From assembly GCA_949358305.1 (NCBI GenBank), contig OX442314.1, forward strand, positions 47,376,581 to 47,440,580: 64,000 nt of DNA. The letters run 5' to 3'. This document shows positions 55,062 to 64,000 of the stretch, piece after piece (positions within the stretch are counted from its first letter, which is position 1; the number at the start of each line of letters is the position of its first letter). The position numbers and the translations under genes are program-made. This DNA comes from Strigamia acuminata (taxonomy: Eukaryota; Arthropoda; Chilopoda; Geophilomorpha; Linotaeniidae). A model generated the notes under the pieces. That model was not told the DNA's origin. It saw only the letters and a list, made by a program, of their open reading frames with translations, and did not search any database.

Positions 55062-55310
55062 AAATTCAAAGTAAATTCCGCACATTGCGGTCTTACGATA
55101 CAAACTCATGAAAGCAAATGCAATCATCAAAAAAAATACACCAAATAATGTAAATACAAAAAATGTTAAAAATGAAAAATAAAACTCAAATCAGGGAATC
55201 GACTAGAGCTCTGTTTTGTTTCCACTGAATCAACTCATGTCATCAGTTTTTTCAGGGGTGACCACGAGGAGGTACAGAGTTGGATTTACACCCCCAATAA
55301 AAAAGTTACG
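55062..55310. repeat. Direct repeat of about 250 bp, copy 2
   Basis: Diverged copy of 53690-53950. The 772-bp element is inserted at its left edge. Confidence 0.7.
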
Positions 55311-55971
55311 TGTTGATCGGAGATTAAAACAGTTCGAATCCAAATTAGGCCCTCGAATTGGCGAGTGAAACAAAAGGGCGGCCATTGAAGTTCAAACACG
55401 AGTGAGGTGACAACAAAAAATGCTAAAACAGAAAAACAATTTTCTATTGAACCAATACCTAAATATTGCTTATAATCAAGCAAAACAACATATTACCCAA
55501 TAAAATTTACCAGTGACCAATTCGAAATCAAATTCCAACGAATTTTCTCAGCCCGAATCGACATGAAAAATCGCTGGTTAACGGTGAGGATGTGACTACG
55601 GGGTTTCCCGAGAGAAAACACGATCATCCGCTTGAAATAGAAAAAATCCTTAATAACACCGTAGCAACAGAGAGGAACATTCCGCCAGCTATAAAAAGTC
55701 ACAACAACTTTACATTTCGTGATTGGCTGTACAATTTAACACGAATTTTAAAAGAATTTTAAAATTATCAAACACAAATCTCACGGATTTTCAAGTTTAA
55801 TTCACACGTTTACAATTTATGACAATTATTTTTTTTAAAAAAAAAATTCAGTTTGATTCGCCAATGTATATTTTCAGCTGGAAATCTACTTTTTAAACCG
55901 TTTAGGGTATAGCAAAATTTTCGATTCCAAAGTTGTAGGGCAACTTATCTTATTAGTCATCTTAAGTTAAA
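55311..55971. other. Spacer with a further copy of the ACAGGGTGTCC-family repeat
   Basis: 55865-55960 (AAACCGTTTAGGGTATAGCA ... AAAGTTGTAGGGCAAC) matches 26308-26365 in the same orientation. The remainder shows no supported gene. Confidence 0.55.
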
Positions 55972-56350
55972 TGTTTTCTTGTTTTCATGCAGCAGATTGT
56001 GGGTTAGGACGGTAAAACTTTTATGAAATTAGTTTTATTTGTGTGTACCTATTACTATTACGAATAAAATTTTTTGCTGATTATTATTATTGTTCCTCGC
56101 ATGTTTTGAACGGACCAACAATGCAACGATCGACCACCGCAAATGGGAAGGCGCGTCGATACAACCTAATGGTGAAATCACGTACACGAGGCGTGATTTC
56201 GTGATTAGCCAATCCGTGTATTTTCTTTAATCTTTTTCTGGTGTTTAAACCTTGTGAATATTAGTAACAAAACACTTATCAATTTGATCCCGACACTAAC
56301 GTGTGTCATTTTATTTCCCAACACATATATCGCAGTGAAATCGACTTGAA

Positions 56351-57517
56351 ATGGCGACGCAACCGGAAAACGTAAACATTTACGGCGAGCTCGAACGAAG
56401 AGACGACGACAACCTCCAAGTAAAAATCGGCAACACGTATCACGACAGGTATTTCGTGCTTCAGAAACTCGGCTGCGGTGCCTTCTCGACTGTGTGGCTT
56501 TGCTGGGACAAACAAAATTCACGATTCGTCGCCTTGAAAATCGTCCGAAGCGCCGACCACTGCGTCGACGCCGCTTTACGCGAGATTCAATTCCACGACT
56601 GCGTGCAACGATGCCAGTCCGACGATCCCCAGCCGATTAAACTCGTTCAACTTCGCGACAGATTCACGATTCCCGCCGCCGGTGTCTTCAATTTTCTCAT
56701 CGACACAAGACACGTTTGCCTAGTGTTCGAAACCCTCGGTCCTAACTTAAAGGAAATGATGAAAGACTCTGGCAAGAAAAGCCTCCCGCTGCCCATCGTC
56801 AAGAGCATCTTGCGGCAGATACTCGAAGCGCTCGACTACTTGCACACGACTTGTAAAATCATCCACAAAGCTGTAAAGCCGGAAAACATTTGCGTGGACG
56901 AAGCCAAAAGTTTCAAATTGGAAAATGCAATGTGTGAGACAGCGGGCGTCAACGTCAACCTCTCGTCTCCGCAAAACAAGTTGGACGGTGAGGACGATCT
57001 ACCGGTCACTTTGGTCGATCTGGGACGTGCGTGTTGGGTGAATACCGATAACAAGGATGCCATTCAATTTCAATTTCAAACGCGACTTTATTGCAGTCCT
57101 GAGATCACGTTGGGCAATGAATACCGAGCAAATACGGACGTGTGGAGTACGGCGTGCGTGGCGTTCGAATTGGCGACCGGTGAACACTTATTTCCGCCCG
57201 TTCCGAGGAATATGAACTGGAGGTTTTCCGAGGACGACTACCATCTGGCGCTTGTAAGCAAATTGTTGGGGGATATACCGAAGCGGATTGCGTTTGCGAG
57301 TGAACAGTCGAGGGGGTTTTTTAGTAAGGAAGGTCAACTGTTGCGCGCTCTTCCGAAAAAGGCGTGCGAGCTGTTTGACAAGTTGACTGGACAGTTTGGG
57401 TGGGATGCGAGTGAAGCGGGTCAGTTTGCTGACTTTTTGTTGCCAATGTTGGCGATCGATCCGAGCGAAAGGTGCTCGGCCAAAGATTCTTTAGGGCACA
57501 AGTGGCTCGAATTGTAA
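56351..57517 (+). CDS. SRPK-like pseudokinase, copy 1
   Basis: 388 codons, no intron. The closest family is SRPK (SR-protein kinase): RYFVLQKLGCGAFSTVWLCWD, FVALKIVRSADH, LPLPIVKSILRQ, LDYLHTTCKIIH and DVWSTACVAFELATGE are SRPK hallmarks. Kept: Gly-loop (G41-G43), K63, E78, N179 and the DLG aspartate D223. Missing: the HRD catalytic Asp, replaced by Ala174 (HKAVKPEN where SRPKs have HTDIKPEN), so phosphotransfer should be lost or very weak. The long spacer that splits SRPK kinase domains is reduced to about 35 residues. The activation segment has a four-residue FQFQ insertion after IQ239 and reads YCSPE rather than YRSPE. Intronless structure suggests a retrocopy of an SRPK gene. AATAAA follows at 57528. 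Confidence 0.85.
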   Translation: MATQPENVNIYGELERRDDDNLQVKIGNTYHDRYFVLQKLGCGAFSTVWLCWDKQNSRFVALKIVRSADHCVDAALREIQFHDCVQRCQSDDPQPIKLVQLRDRFTIPAAGVFNFLIDTRHVCLVFETLGPNLKEMMKDSGKKSLPLPIVKSILRQILEALDYLHTTCKIIHKAVKPENICVDEAKSFKLENAMCETAGVNVNLSSPQNKLDGEDDLPVTLVDLGRACWVNTDNKDAIQFQFQTRLYCSPEITLGNEYRANTDVWSTACVAFELATGEHLFPPVPRNMNWRFSEDDYHLALVSKLLGDIPKRIAFASEQSRGFFSKEGQLLRALPKKACELFDKLTGQFGWDASEAGQFADFLLPMLAIDPSERCSAKDSLGHKWLEL

Positions 57518-57547
57518 TTCCTTGATAAATAAACAACTTATAATATT

Positions 57548-57588
57548 CCAAAATAAAATAAAATAAAATAAAATAAAATAAAATAAAA
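57548..57588. repeat. (AAAAT)n microsatellite
   Basis: About eight perfect pentamers just after the kinase gene. The opposite arm has a shorter, interrupted version near 61636-61668. Confidence 0.9.
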
Positions 57589-57920
57589 AATTCGAATGTT
57601 ATTCCTTTCCTATCTAATTTCTTAAAGGATTAATTCTGTGAGTAATAAAGCCGTTTATCTCGTTTGTTGACAATTGCAAATGTACGTTTTTTGATAAAGG
57701 CTTTTGTATTGCTGCTTCAAATCACCGCCAATAAAAATATTGCTTCAAATGTTTACAATATCTTGCAGAATGCTGTTTTGGTCAAAGTTTGCCGCATTTT
57801 TTCTACAAAATCAACAAATAAATGCACATTTTCAAAAACTTAATGCCACTATTCGAAAGCGTGGCAAATTCTTCACTGGTAACGTTATAAAAACATATTT
57901 TCAAAATTATGGTTTTTTTC

Positions 57921-59616
57921 AAATTGCCAGTGTCTGCAAGCCACCGAGAGCTGCTCCAGAGCTTGCAGTCCTTGCCATCGTACGAACGAATGCAATATTT
58001 CCAGGCGAGACCGCCTCGCCATTTTGTGCGCAACAAACGCCAAAACTTCCTTTGTTTCGGGCAAGCATTGTAGCTCGCCTTTTTATTTTAATTCTTTCTT
58101 TATTAATCGTAATCTATTCTCTAATTTCTAGTCATAATTTATTATATTTCCTAAATTATCTGTAATTACACACGATTAAAGTTCACCTCATAATGTTTAT
58201 TCAATCCAAACTTGTATTTATTTTCCAAACACCCCTAGACACTCTTTGACAGGCCAATCGAGTTTAAGCCCCACTGAGGCATCTCAATTGCGAGTTATTT
58301 GATAAAAAAGTAAGTATTTTATCATATAAATTCCCGGATCGCAACATGGTGGTGTTTTTCTTTGCACAAGAGTGCATTCAATTCTCAACAAATATGCTGA
58401 ATAGTTAATCTACTACTTTGCTGCGATCCGGGTTTTACTTGACTAATAAAATAGTCTAGGGATAAAATTACTAACGAACACAATATATTTATTATACTAA
58501 TTATACAATGAAAAAAAGTGAATAAATGGAAGTGCGACAAGTCGCGAAATAACGATAAGAAACGGCGCGTAACTATTGTTACACGCAAAGCACGAAAATG
58601 GCGTGCTCAACAACTTTACGTTGTTGCGAAGGCGGCGACGTCTTCTTAAGCACTCAAACGTACGATGATCCTCCTCTCGGGGACGATGGTTCACGTTGAG
58701 TAGGATCCTCTCCTCTGCTCTTCGTACAACGGCGATGGTGAGCGTTTGCGCACTCACGATGGCGGTGGTTCACGATGAGCCGGTTCCTCTCCACACAGGA
58801 CGGTAATGCGCGTATTAGCAGCGGCTATCACGAGCAAAGCAACAAATGCTGAATCCCAATTCACAATACTTTTACACTATCAATACTACTATACTAGTAC
58901 TTGCAGGTGTTTGTGCTAAGCAGTGATGTTGTGCGTGTTTATTCCTGATTTTATGTATGTAAACCCCAAATAATGACACAATAAATCTTGTCTTTAACCA
59001 TCAAGCATGATTCTTATTTGTCTCAAGAGAAAAGTTTAGTTAAGTTAGAATTTCAATCAGTTTTACATCAAAAATAGTTTTATTCAAATTGCGAGATTTC
59101 AAAGTGTGTTTGTACTGTATGTGAAATCAAGAGTGTCGTCGAAGCGTCGGCACAAGCCTGGCACGGTTCGAAATTGCACAGATAATCTGCGCAATTAGCT
59201 TAATCTGGTGCAACAAAGGATTTGTTGCATCATAACGGTAATTAACCGTTTCACCCTAGACAACCTGGGGTGAGATGTGCCTAGGGAAGTTTACTCCTCT
59301 CGGTAACATGATCTGACTTGGCGTGTGCCAAGCCAAATTAATTAGGAAATAAATAAATTTACCTCCTAAGTAGTGATAATATTTTGAGATCACCACAACT
59401 TGTAAGGATACACATTTTGAATGCATCAGTATTGTCCAATTGAAATGTATCCTCCCATCCGCTTATTCCTATTGTGTTTTAATCAGGAGAAATCTTTGAT
59501 ACTTATAATTACAATTTAATAAAATTTTCCCACAATAGCACCTCATTAAGTTTTTGTGAGTATCGATATTCCGAACATTTCTTTTCACTTTCGGCGGTGT
59601 CAATTAATTGTTAAGT
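57921..59616. other. Spacer between the inverted arms, left of the GPCR gene
   Basis: Holds a member of the CCGGATCGCAAC repeat family (about 58225-58440, itself with an internal inverted pair CCCGGATCGCA/TGCGATCCGGG), a GC-richer patch with internally repeated GATGGTTCACG(A/T)TGAG sequence (58560-58800), and AT-rich DNA. Upstream coding exons of the GPCR may be hidden here but none was identified with confidence. Confidence 0.45.
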
Positions 59617-60758
59617 ATGAATTTAACTCTGAAACCCCGAGAATGTTCAAATAATACACAATTTGATGAGGATTTTCTACACTGCATCAAATGGAAATTC
59701 AAACTGAGTGAACTGGAATGGGCGAGTGATGGCACTACTTTATATTACAAACAAGCCGATTTGAATTATACAATAGGGCAGTATTGCATGTGGAATGACA
59801 ATTCAACGTGGCTGTGTGTTCCTCAAATCGTCTTCTTATCACCAATACCATTTCTGACAACACACAGTGTGGACATCATTTTCATGATTCTTTGGGCATT
59901 ATCCATATTGAGTTTAGTGATTACAGTCGTACTAAATCTTCCGAAACCGGATTCACGTTGCGACTTTAGACCGATGAATTGCCATATGATTTGTTTGTGT
60001 TTCCTGTATGCATACCTCATCGTCTTTCAAACAGTTGGTTGCACCGATTGCAACGATGAAGTAAAAAAAAAAGTGCTGGACGCATTCCTAAATGTAGGAA
60101 TTCTTTCTATGCTCAGTTGGCTGAATGTTGTTAGTTTTGATATGTGGACACGATTTCATCCTGACAAAATGTTGATCTGCACTACTAAAACGAATGAAAG
60201 ATTTTGGCTAAAATCTTTATACGGCTGGGGAGTGCCTTTCATTTTAGAGTCGTGTAAAGTCATTACAGACGAAGTCATTTGTCAAGAGTTGTGTGTTTGT
60301 GAAACTATAGAAATTCAAAAAGGAGCAAATTACCGAATTTCCGTTTACATATTCGTAACAGGAATTGGTTGGTTGTTAGTGACTGCCAATGTTCTTCTAC
60401 TCACATTAAACATTATCAATTTGAAAAAAGGATTAAAGAACCGACCTGTTCACCTCTACAACAAAGCCACATTACTGCAGTAAGTTTTTTTTGAATTGTA
60501 CCCCATTTGATAAACGTTTTTAAGAGAAAAACGTGTTTTAGATTTCAGGTTTACTTTCGACTCATGATAGTAATGGGTTTAACCTATTTCCCTGTGATGA
60601 TTTTAGAATTGATCTTAGGACCATTCTACAGCTTGTCACTGCAGTTATTTCGTCATCTTACAACAGCACTTCAAGGTTTTTGCCTGTTTCTGGTGAATGG
60701 ATTAAAACCACTTGCAAAGCTATTGTTGGGCATTTTCAAGAGAAAAAACTTGTTTTAG
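59617..60758 (+). CDS. Methuselah-like class B-type GPCR, two exons
   Basis: Exon 1 59617-60479 and exon 2 60542-60758, joined by a 62-bp intron (GTAAGT...GTTTTAG), give 359 residues in one frame. A short Cys-containing ectodomain (about 1-80, with NNTQ, NYT and NST glycosylation sites) precedes seven hydrophobic segments (about residues 82-107, 119-140, 150-175, 198-215, 240-266, 292-313, 318-340). RFWLKSLYGWGVPFILE and the TM6-TM7 region are typical of insect Methuselah/Mth-like receptors, plasma-membrane receptors linked in flies to lifespan and stress. There is no signal peptide at this ATG, and Mth ectodomains are usually near 200 residues, so an upstream exon is probably missing from this model or lost. 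The cytoplasmic tail is very short. Confidence 0.75.
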
Positions 60759-60965
60759 CTTTCAGGTGTACTTTAGAATGATGACAGTAATGATGACTAA
60801 GAATAGGCATTGTCGTATTGTTAGAATTCTTCTTAGCATCATTTCATACCTTTATTCTCACTGCTCTTCTTTGCTGATCTTGTAATCACACTTCAATGTT
60901 TTTGCCTAGTTTTGGTTCATGGATTAAAACCACTTCAAGTTATTTGTAACCTTAAGTAAGCATTT
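60741..60965 (+). pseudogene. Degenerate tandem duplicate of GPCR exon 2
   Basis: From AAGAGAAAAAACTTGTTTTAG the sequence repeats the intron 3' end and exon 2 (compare 60521-60720), including TTTCAGGT.TACTTT, CTTCAA.GTTTTTGCC and GGATTAAAACCACTT. Substitutions and indels break the frame. The first copy's stop codon is created in the duplicated acceptor motif (TTTTAG). Confidence 0.75.
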
Positions 60966-61286
60966 TAATTTGATTTAATTTTTTACATTAAGAAAAAATG
61001 TATGATGCTTAATAAATGGAAGGATATGCATTTTGAATGCATCATTATTGACTTATTGTCCTTGACCTTGACATATATTCTCCCATTCATATACGTCTAT
61101 TATTTTTATAGTCAGAAAAAAAAAATCTTTCATACCCGTAATTAAAATGTAATATTTTCAAATGACGCAAATAAAGCAAATGAAGCCAGCCTTTGTGGCA
61201 AAAATTAAATTTCTACTGCAAATAAATATTATTCTTAAGTGGTGAATATTAATTGAAATAAAATACATCGAGATCACCACAAACCA

Positions 61287-63235
61287 TGAAAAAACCATAA
61301 ATTTGAAAAATGACCGATTAAAATGTTTTTATAATGTTTCCAGTGTAGAATTTGCCGCGCTTTCGAATGGTGGCATTAAGTTTTTAAGAAAATGTGCATT
61401 TATTTGTTGATTTTGTAGAAAAAATGCGGCAAAACAAAATTTGAGCAAAACAGCATTCTGCAAGATTTTGTAAACATTTGAAGCAATATTTTTATTGGCG
61501 CTGATTTGATTTGATTTGAAGCAGCAATACAAAATTTGCCTTTATCAAAAAACGTACCGGTAGTTGTTTTTGTAGTTACGGATTTGCAGTTGTCCTTTAT
61601 GAAATTAGATAGGAAAGGAATGACATTCGGATTTTTTATTTTATTTCATTTTGTTTTATTTTATTTCGGAATATTATAAGTTGTTCATTTATCAAGCAAT
61701 TAGAATTCGAGCCACTTGTGCTCTAAAGAATCTTTGGCCGAGCACCGTTCGCTCGGATCGATCGCCAACATTGGCAACAAAAAGTCAGCAAACTGACCCG
61801 CTTCACTCGCATCCCACCCAAACTGTCCAGTCAACTTGTCAAACAGCTCGAACGACTTTTTCGGAAGAGCGCGCAACAGTTGACCGTCCTTACTGAAAAA
61901 CCCCCTCGACTGTTCACTCGCAAACGCAATCCGCTTCGGTATATCCCCCAACAATCTGCTTACAAGCGCCAGATGGTAGTCGTCCTCAGAAAACCTCCAG
62001 TTCATATTCCTCGGAACGGGCGGAAATAAGTATTCACCGGTCGCCAATTCGAACGCCACGCACGCCGTACTCCACACGTCCGTATTCGCTCGGTATTCAT
62101 TTCCCAAAGTGATCTCGGGACTGCGATAAATTAGTCGCGTTTGAATGGCATCCTTATTGTCGGTATTCACCCAACACGCACGTCCCAGATCGACTAAAGT
62201 GACCGCTAGATTGTCCTCACCGTCCGACTTGTTTTGCGGAGACGAGAGGTTGACGTTGACGCCCGCCTTCTCACACATTGCACTTTCCAATTCGAAATCT
62301 TTGGTTTCGTCCACGCAAATGTTTTCCGGCTTTACAGCTTTGTGGATAATTTTACAAGTCGTGTGCAGGTAGTCGAGCGCTTCGAGTATCTGCCGCAAGA
62401 TGCTTTTGACGATGGGCAGCGGGAGGCTTTTCTTTCCAGAGTCTTTGATCATTTCCTTCAGATTGGGACCGAGGGTTTCGAAGACTAAACAAACGTGTCT
62501 TCTGTCGATGAGAAGAGATAAGAGATCCGCGGCGGGAATCGTGAATCTGTCGAGTAGTTGAACGACTTTGTGCGGCTGGGGATCGTCGGAGCGGCATCGT
62601 TGCACGCAGTCGTGGAATTGAATCTCGCGTAAAGCGGCGTCAATGCAGTGGTCGGCGCTTCGGACGATTTTCAAGGCGACGAATTGTGAATTTTGTTTGT
62701 CCCAGCAGAGCCATACGGTCGAAAAGGCACCGCAGCCGAGTTTCTGAAGCACGAAATACTTGTCGTGATACGTGTTGCCGATTTTTACTTCGAGGTAGCC
62801 GTCGTCTCTTCGTGCGAGCTCGCCGTAAATGTTTACGTTTTCCGGTTGCGCCGCCATTTCAAGCCGATTTCACTGCGATATATGTGTTGGGAAATAAAAT
62901 GACACACGTTAGTGTCGGGATCAAATTGATAAGTGTTTTGTTACAAATATTCACAAGGTTTAAACACCAAAAAAAGATTAAACAAAATACACGGATTGGC
63001 TAATCACTAAATCACGCCTCGTGTACGTGATTTCACCATTAGATTGTATCGACGCGCCTTTCCGTCCGCGGTGGTCGATCGTTGCATTGTTGGTCCGTTC
63101 GAAAAATACGAGGAACAATAATAATAATTCCCAAAAAATTTTATTCGTAATAGTAATAGGTACACACAAATAAAACTAATTTCATAAAAGTTTTATCGTC
63201 CTAACCCAAAATCTGCTGCATGAAAACAAGAAAAC
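61287..63235 (-). repeat. Right arm of large inverted duplication
   Basis: Inverted relative to 55972-57920. The copies differ by scattered substitutions and small indels (for example an extra AAATC tandem near 61510), so the duplication is not recent. Confidence 0.9.
61700..62857 (-). CDS. SRPK-like pseudokinase, copy 2
   Basis: 385 codons, intronless, about 90% identical to copy 1 by eye. It shares the Ala174 substitution of the HRD aspartate, so the loss predates the duplication. K63, E78, N179 and the DLG Asp are present. Unlike copy 1 it has an ordinary activation segment (DAIQTR...YRSPE) with no FQFQ insertion, closer to SRPKs. Differences are spread over the N-terminus (residues 15-24), the region after the N-lobe (96-120) and the reduced spacer (184-218), whereas motifs are retained. 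Both copies remaining open suggests a non-catalytic role such as binding SRPK partners or substrates (inference). Confidence 0.85.
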   Translation of the reverse strand: MAAQPENVNIYGELARRDDGYLEVKIGNTYHDKYFVLQKLGCGAFSTVWLCWDKQNSQFVALKIVRSADHCIDAALREIQFHDCVQRCRSDDPQPHKVVQLLDRFTIPAADLLSLLIDRRHVCLVFETLGPNLKEMIKDSGKKSLPLPIVKSILRQILEALDYLHTTCKIIHKAVKPENICVDETKDFELESAMCEKAGVNVNLSSPQNKSDGEDNLAVTLVDLGRACWVNTDNKDAIQTRLIYRSPEITLGNEYRANTDVWSTACVAFELATGEYLFPPVPRNMNWRFSEDDYHLALVSRLLGDIPKRIAFASEQSRGFFSKDGQLLRALPKKSFELFDKLTGQFGWDASEAGQFADFLLPMLAIDPSERCSAKDSLEHKWLEF

Positions 63236-63698
63236 TAGGTCTGATTACTCAGAACTGAAGTTGAACTTCTGCTACTAAAAAAAGTAGTTCCCTATGATTT
63301 TTAGTCTTTTTCAGTGGAGTAATGATTGAAATGATGTACTACATTTAATGTTACTCTAGAATAAACAGTAATTTCCATTTAAAAAATAAAGTTTTGTGTT
63401 CTTTTTATTTTAAAATGCATGTCTGACTGTTTTCCTCTTTATTCCAAAAACGGTTCATTTTTGCTTCGAAATGTGTTCAAAACTTTGGGTTTTCAGATTT
63501 CTAAATGGTCTTGTGGTGTTCGCCTCGCCACTTTGATCAAACAAGTAACTGTATTGCTGCTTCAAGACCCGGATCGCAGCAGGTTATTTGAAATTTTTTT
63601 CAAATTGTCCGCCAATTTTACCATGCGGTCGCCAGCTACGATCATCAAAAAACGCACCTGTTGAAGAAACCCGAGTCCAATCGAGGCGCTGAGCCAAG
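63236..63698. other. Spacer upstream of GARS/GART
   Basis: AT-rich. Contains a TATTGCTGCTTCAA motif joined to the CCCGGATCGCAGCA repeat at 63554-63582, pieces of repeats seen elsewhere in the window. No gene supported. Confidence 0.45.
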
Positions 63699-63710
63699 TG
63701 CGCATGCGCA
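63699..63710. promoter_or_regulatory. NRF1/Ewg-type palindrome upstream of GARS/GART
   Basis: TGCGCATGCGCA is a perfect match to the palindromic site of NRF1 (Ewg in flies), common in TATA-less promoters of housekeeping genes. It lies about 135 bases before the putative 5' UTR donor of the next gene. Confidence 0.45.
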
Positions 63711-63833
63711 GATGAAACCACGTGTTAGACTTTCTCCTGACCTTGCTATCTGTGTAAATAGGGTGACTCAAGGAAATCGAGGTCAAAGGTCTATTGACAG
63801 CATCAAGTGGCCACATTTCAAGCGAATCAGACG

Positions 63834-63907
63834 GTGAGATTGTTGCTGAAAAAACCAAAACCGAATTTTTCCTTTAACTAAAACTGTTACTTGCTTTATT
63901 GTTTTAG
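63834..63907 (+). other. Putative 5' UTR intron of GARS/GART
   Basis: ACG|GTGAGA donor and TTTATTGTTTTAG acceptor define a 74-bp intron ending 26 bases before the ATG. Confidence 0.5.
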
Positions 63908-63933
63908 ACTGGAAATTATTCATCTTTCGCCAC

Positions 63934-64000
63934 ATGGCATCTGTTCTAGTAGTTGGCAGTGGTGGTCGAGAACATGCTATTGTTTGCAAGTTGTGCGAGT
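63934..64000 (+). CDS. Gart: Phosphoribosylamine-glycine ligase (GARS; ade3/GART), 5' end only
   Basis: The first 22 codons are visible before the window ends. MASVLVVGSGGREHAIVCKL matches the N-terminus of GARS, the first domain of the trifunctional animal GART protein (purine biosynthesis, cytosol; ligates glycine to phosphoribosylamine). GSGGREHA is the diagnostic nucleotide-fold motif. Whether the gene is trifunctional (GARS-AIRS-GART), as usual in animals, cannot be seen here. Confidence 0.85.
   Translation, partial: MASVLVVGSGGREHAIVCKLCE

Larger units (their letters stand above)
55972..57920 (+). repeat. Left arm of large inverted duplication
   Basis: About 1.95 kb, inverted with respect to 61287-63235. 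Outer boundary is at GTTTTCTTGTTTTCATGCAG; the inner boundary is near ATGGTTTTTTTC. Homology covers the 5' flank, the whole kinase gene and its 3' flank, so both genes keep the same promoter region. Confidence 0.9.

Noticed and set aside
56205-56515. Antisense frames at the start of the pseudokinase genes (also 62686-63003)
   Set aside because: They mirror the kinase N-terminus and promoter in antisense and are present in both arms only through the duplication.

Overview
The window looks like nuclear DNA of an arthropod, probably a hexapod. The evidence is AT-rich DNA, short spliceosomal introns (about 41-74 bp wherever I could place both ends), a Methuselah-like GPCR, a metazoan-type FBXL14, the start of a GARS/GART (ade3) gene, and intact Copia and BEL/Pao elements. 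The BEL/Pao primer-binding site matches the 3' end of arthropod tRNA-Phe. I could not run similarity searches, so family calls rest on motifs and homology between parts of the window.

Layout. 1-22.9 kb: a head-to-tail array with a unit of about 3981 bp. Five complete units each hold a 5'-truncated but open copy (538-539 codons, minus strand) of a gene whose full-length version (686 codons) stands at the right end with its own TATA-like promoter. The protein family is one I do not recognise; it has two internal repeats of about 110 residues. 22.9-26.1 kb: promoter-side spacer, then a four-exon minus-strand gene for a small basic protein of unknown function. 26.1-31.3 kb: decayed fragments of at least four copies of an LRR (F-box-like) gene, broken by short repeats and a hairpin element. 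31.4-32.6 kb: a DIRS/Ngaro-type Gag-like gene standing alone, with apparent UTR introns and a poly(A) signal. 33.8-35.0 kb: intronless FBXL14 (partner-of-paired type), the clearest host gene. 35.0-41.1 kb: non-coding DNA with several MITEs, including a piggyBac-type MITE inside a hAT-like element, and a 279-bp tandem duplication. 41.1-46.2 kb: a complete Copia element. 47.0-53.5 kb: a complete BEL/Pao element in reverse. 53.5-55.3 kb: repeats and a 772-bp element with an 8-bp target-site duplication. 56.0-63.2 kb: a large inverted duplication whose arms of about 1.95 kb each carry an intronless SRPK-like kinase gene lacking the catalytic aspartate (pseudokinase); between the arms lies a two-exon Methuselah-like receptor. 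63.7-64.0 kb: promoter, 5' UTR intron and first 22 codons of GARS/GART.

The most unusual features are (a) the amplified truncated-gene array, with a conversion-like patch of mostly amino-acid-changing variants; (b) the inverted pair of SRPK-derived pseudokinases that both keep an otherwise intact kinase core; and (c) the stand-alone spliced Gag gene, a domestication candidate. No operon-like functional linkage is expected or seen. The genes are independent transcription units separated by repeats.
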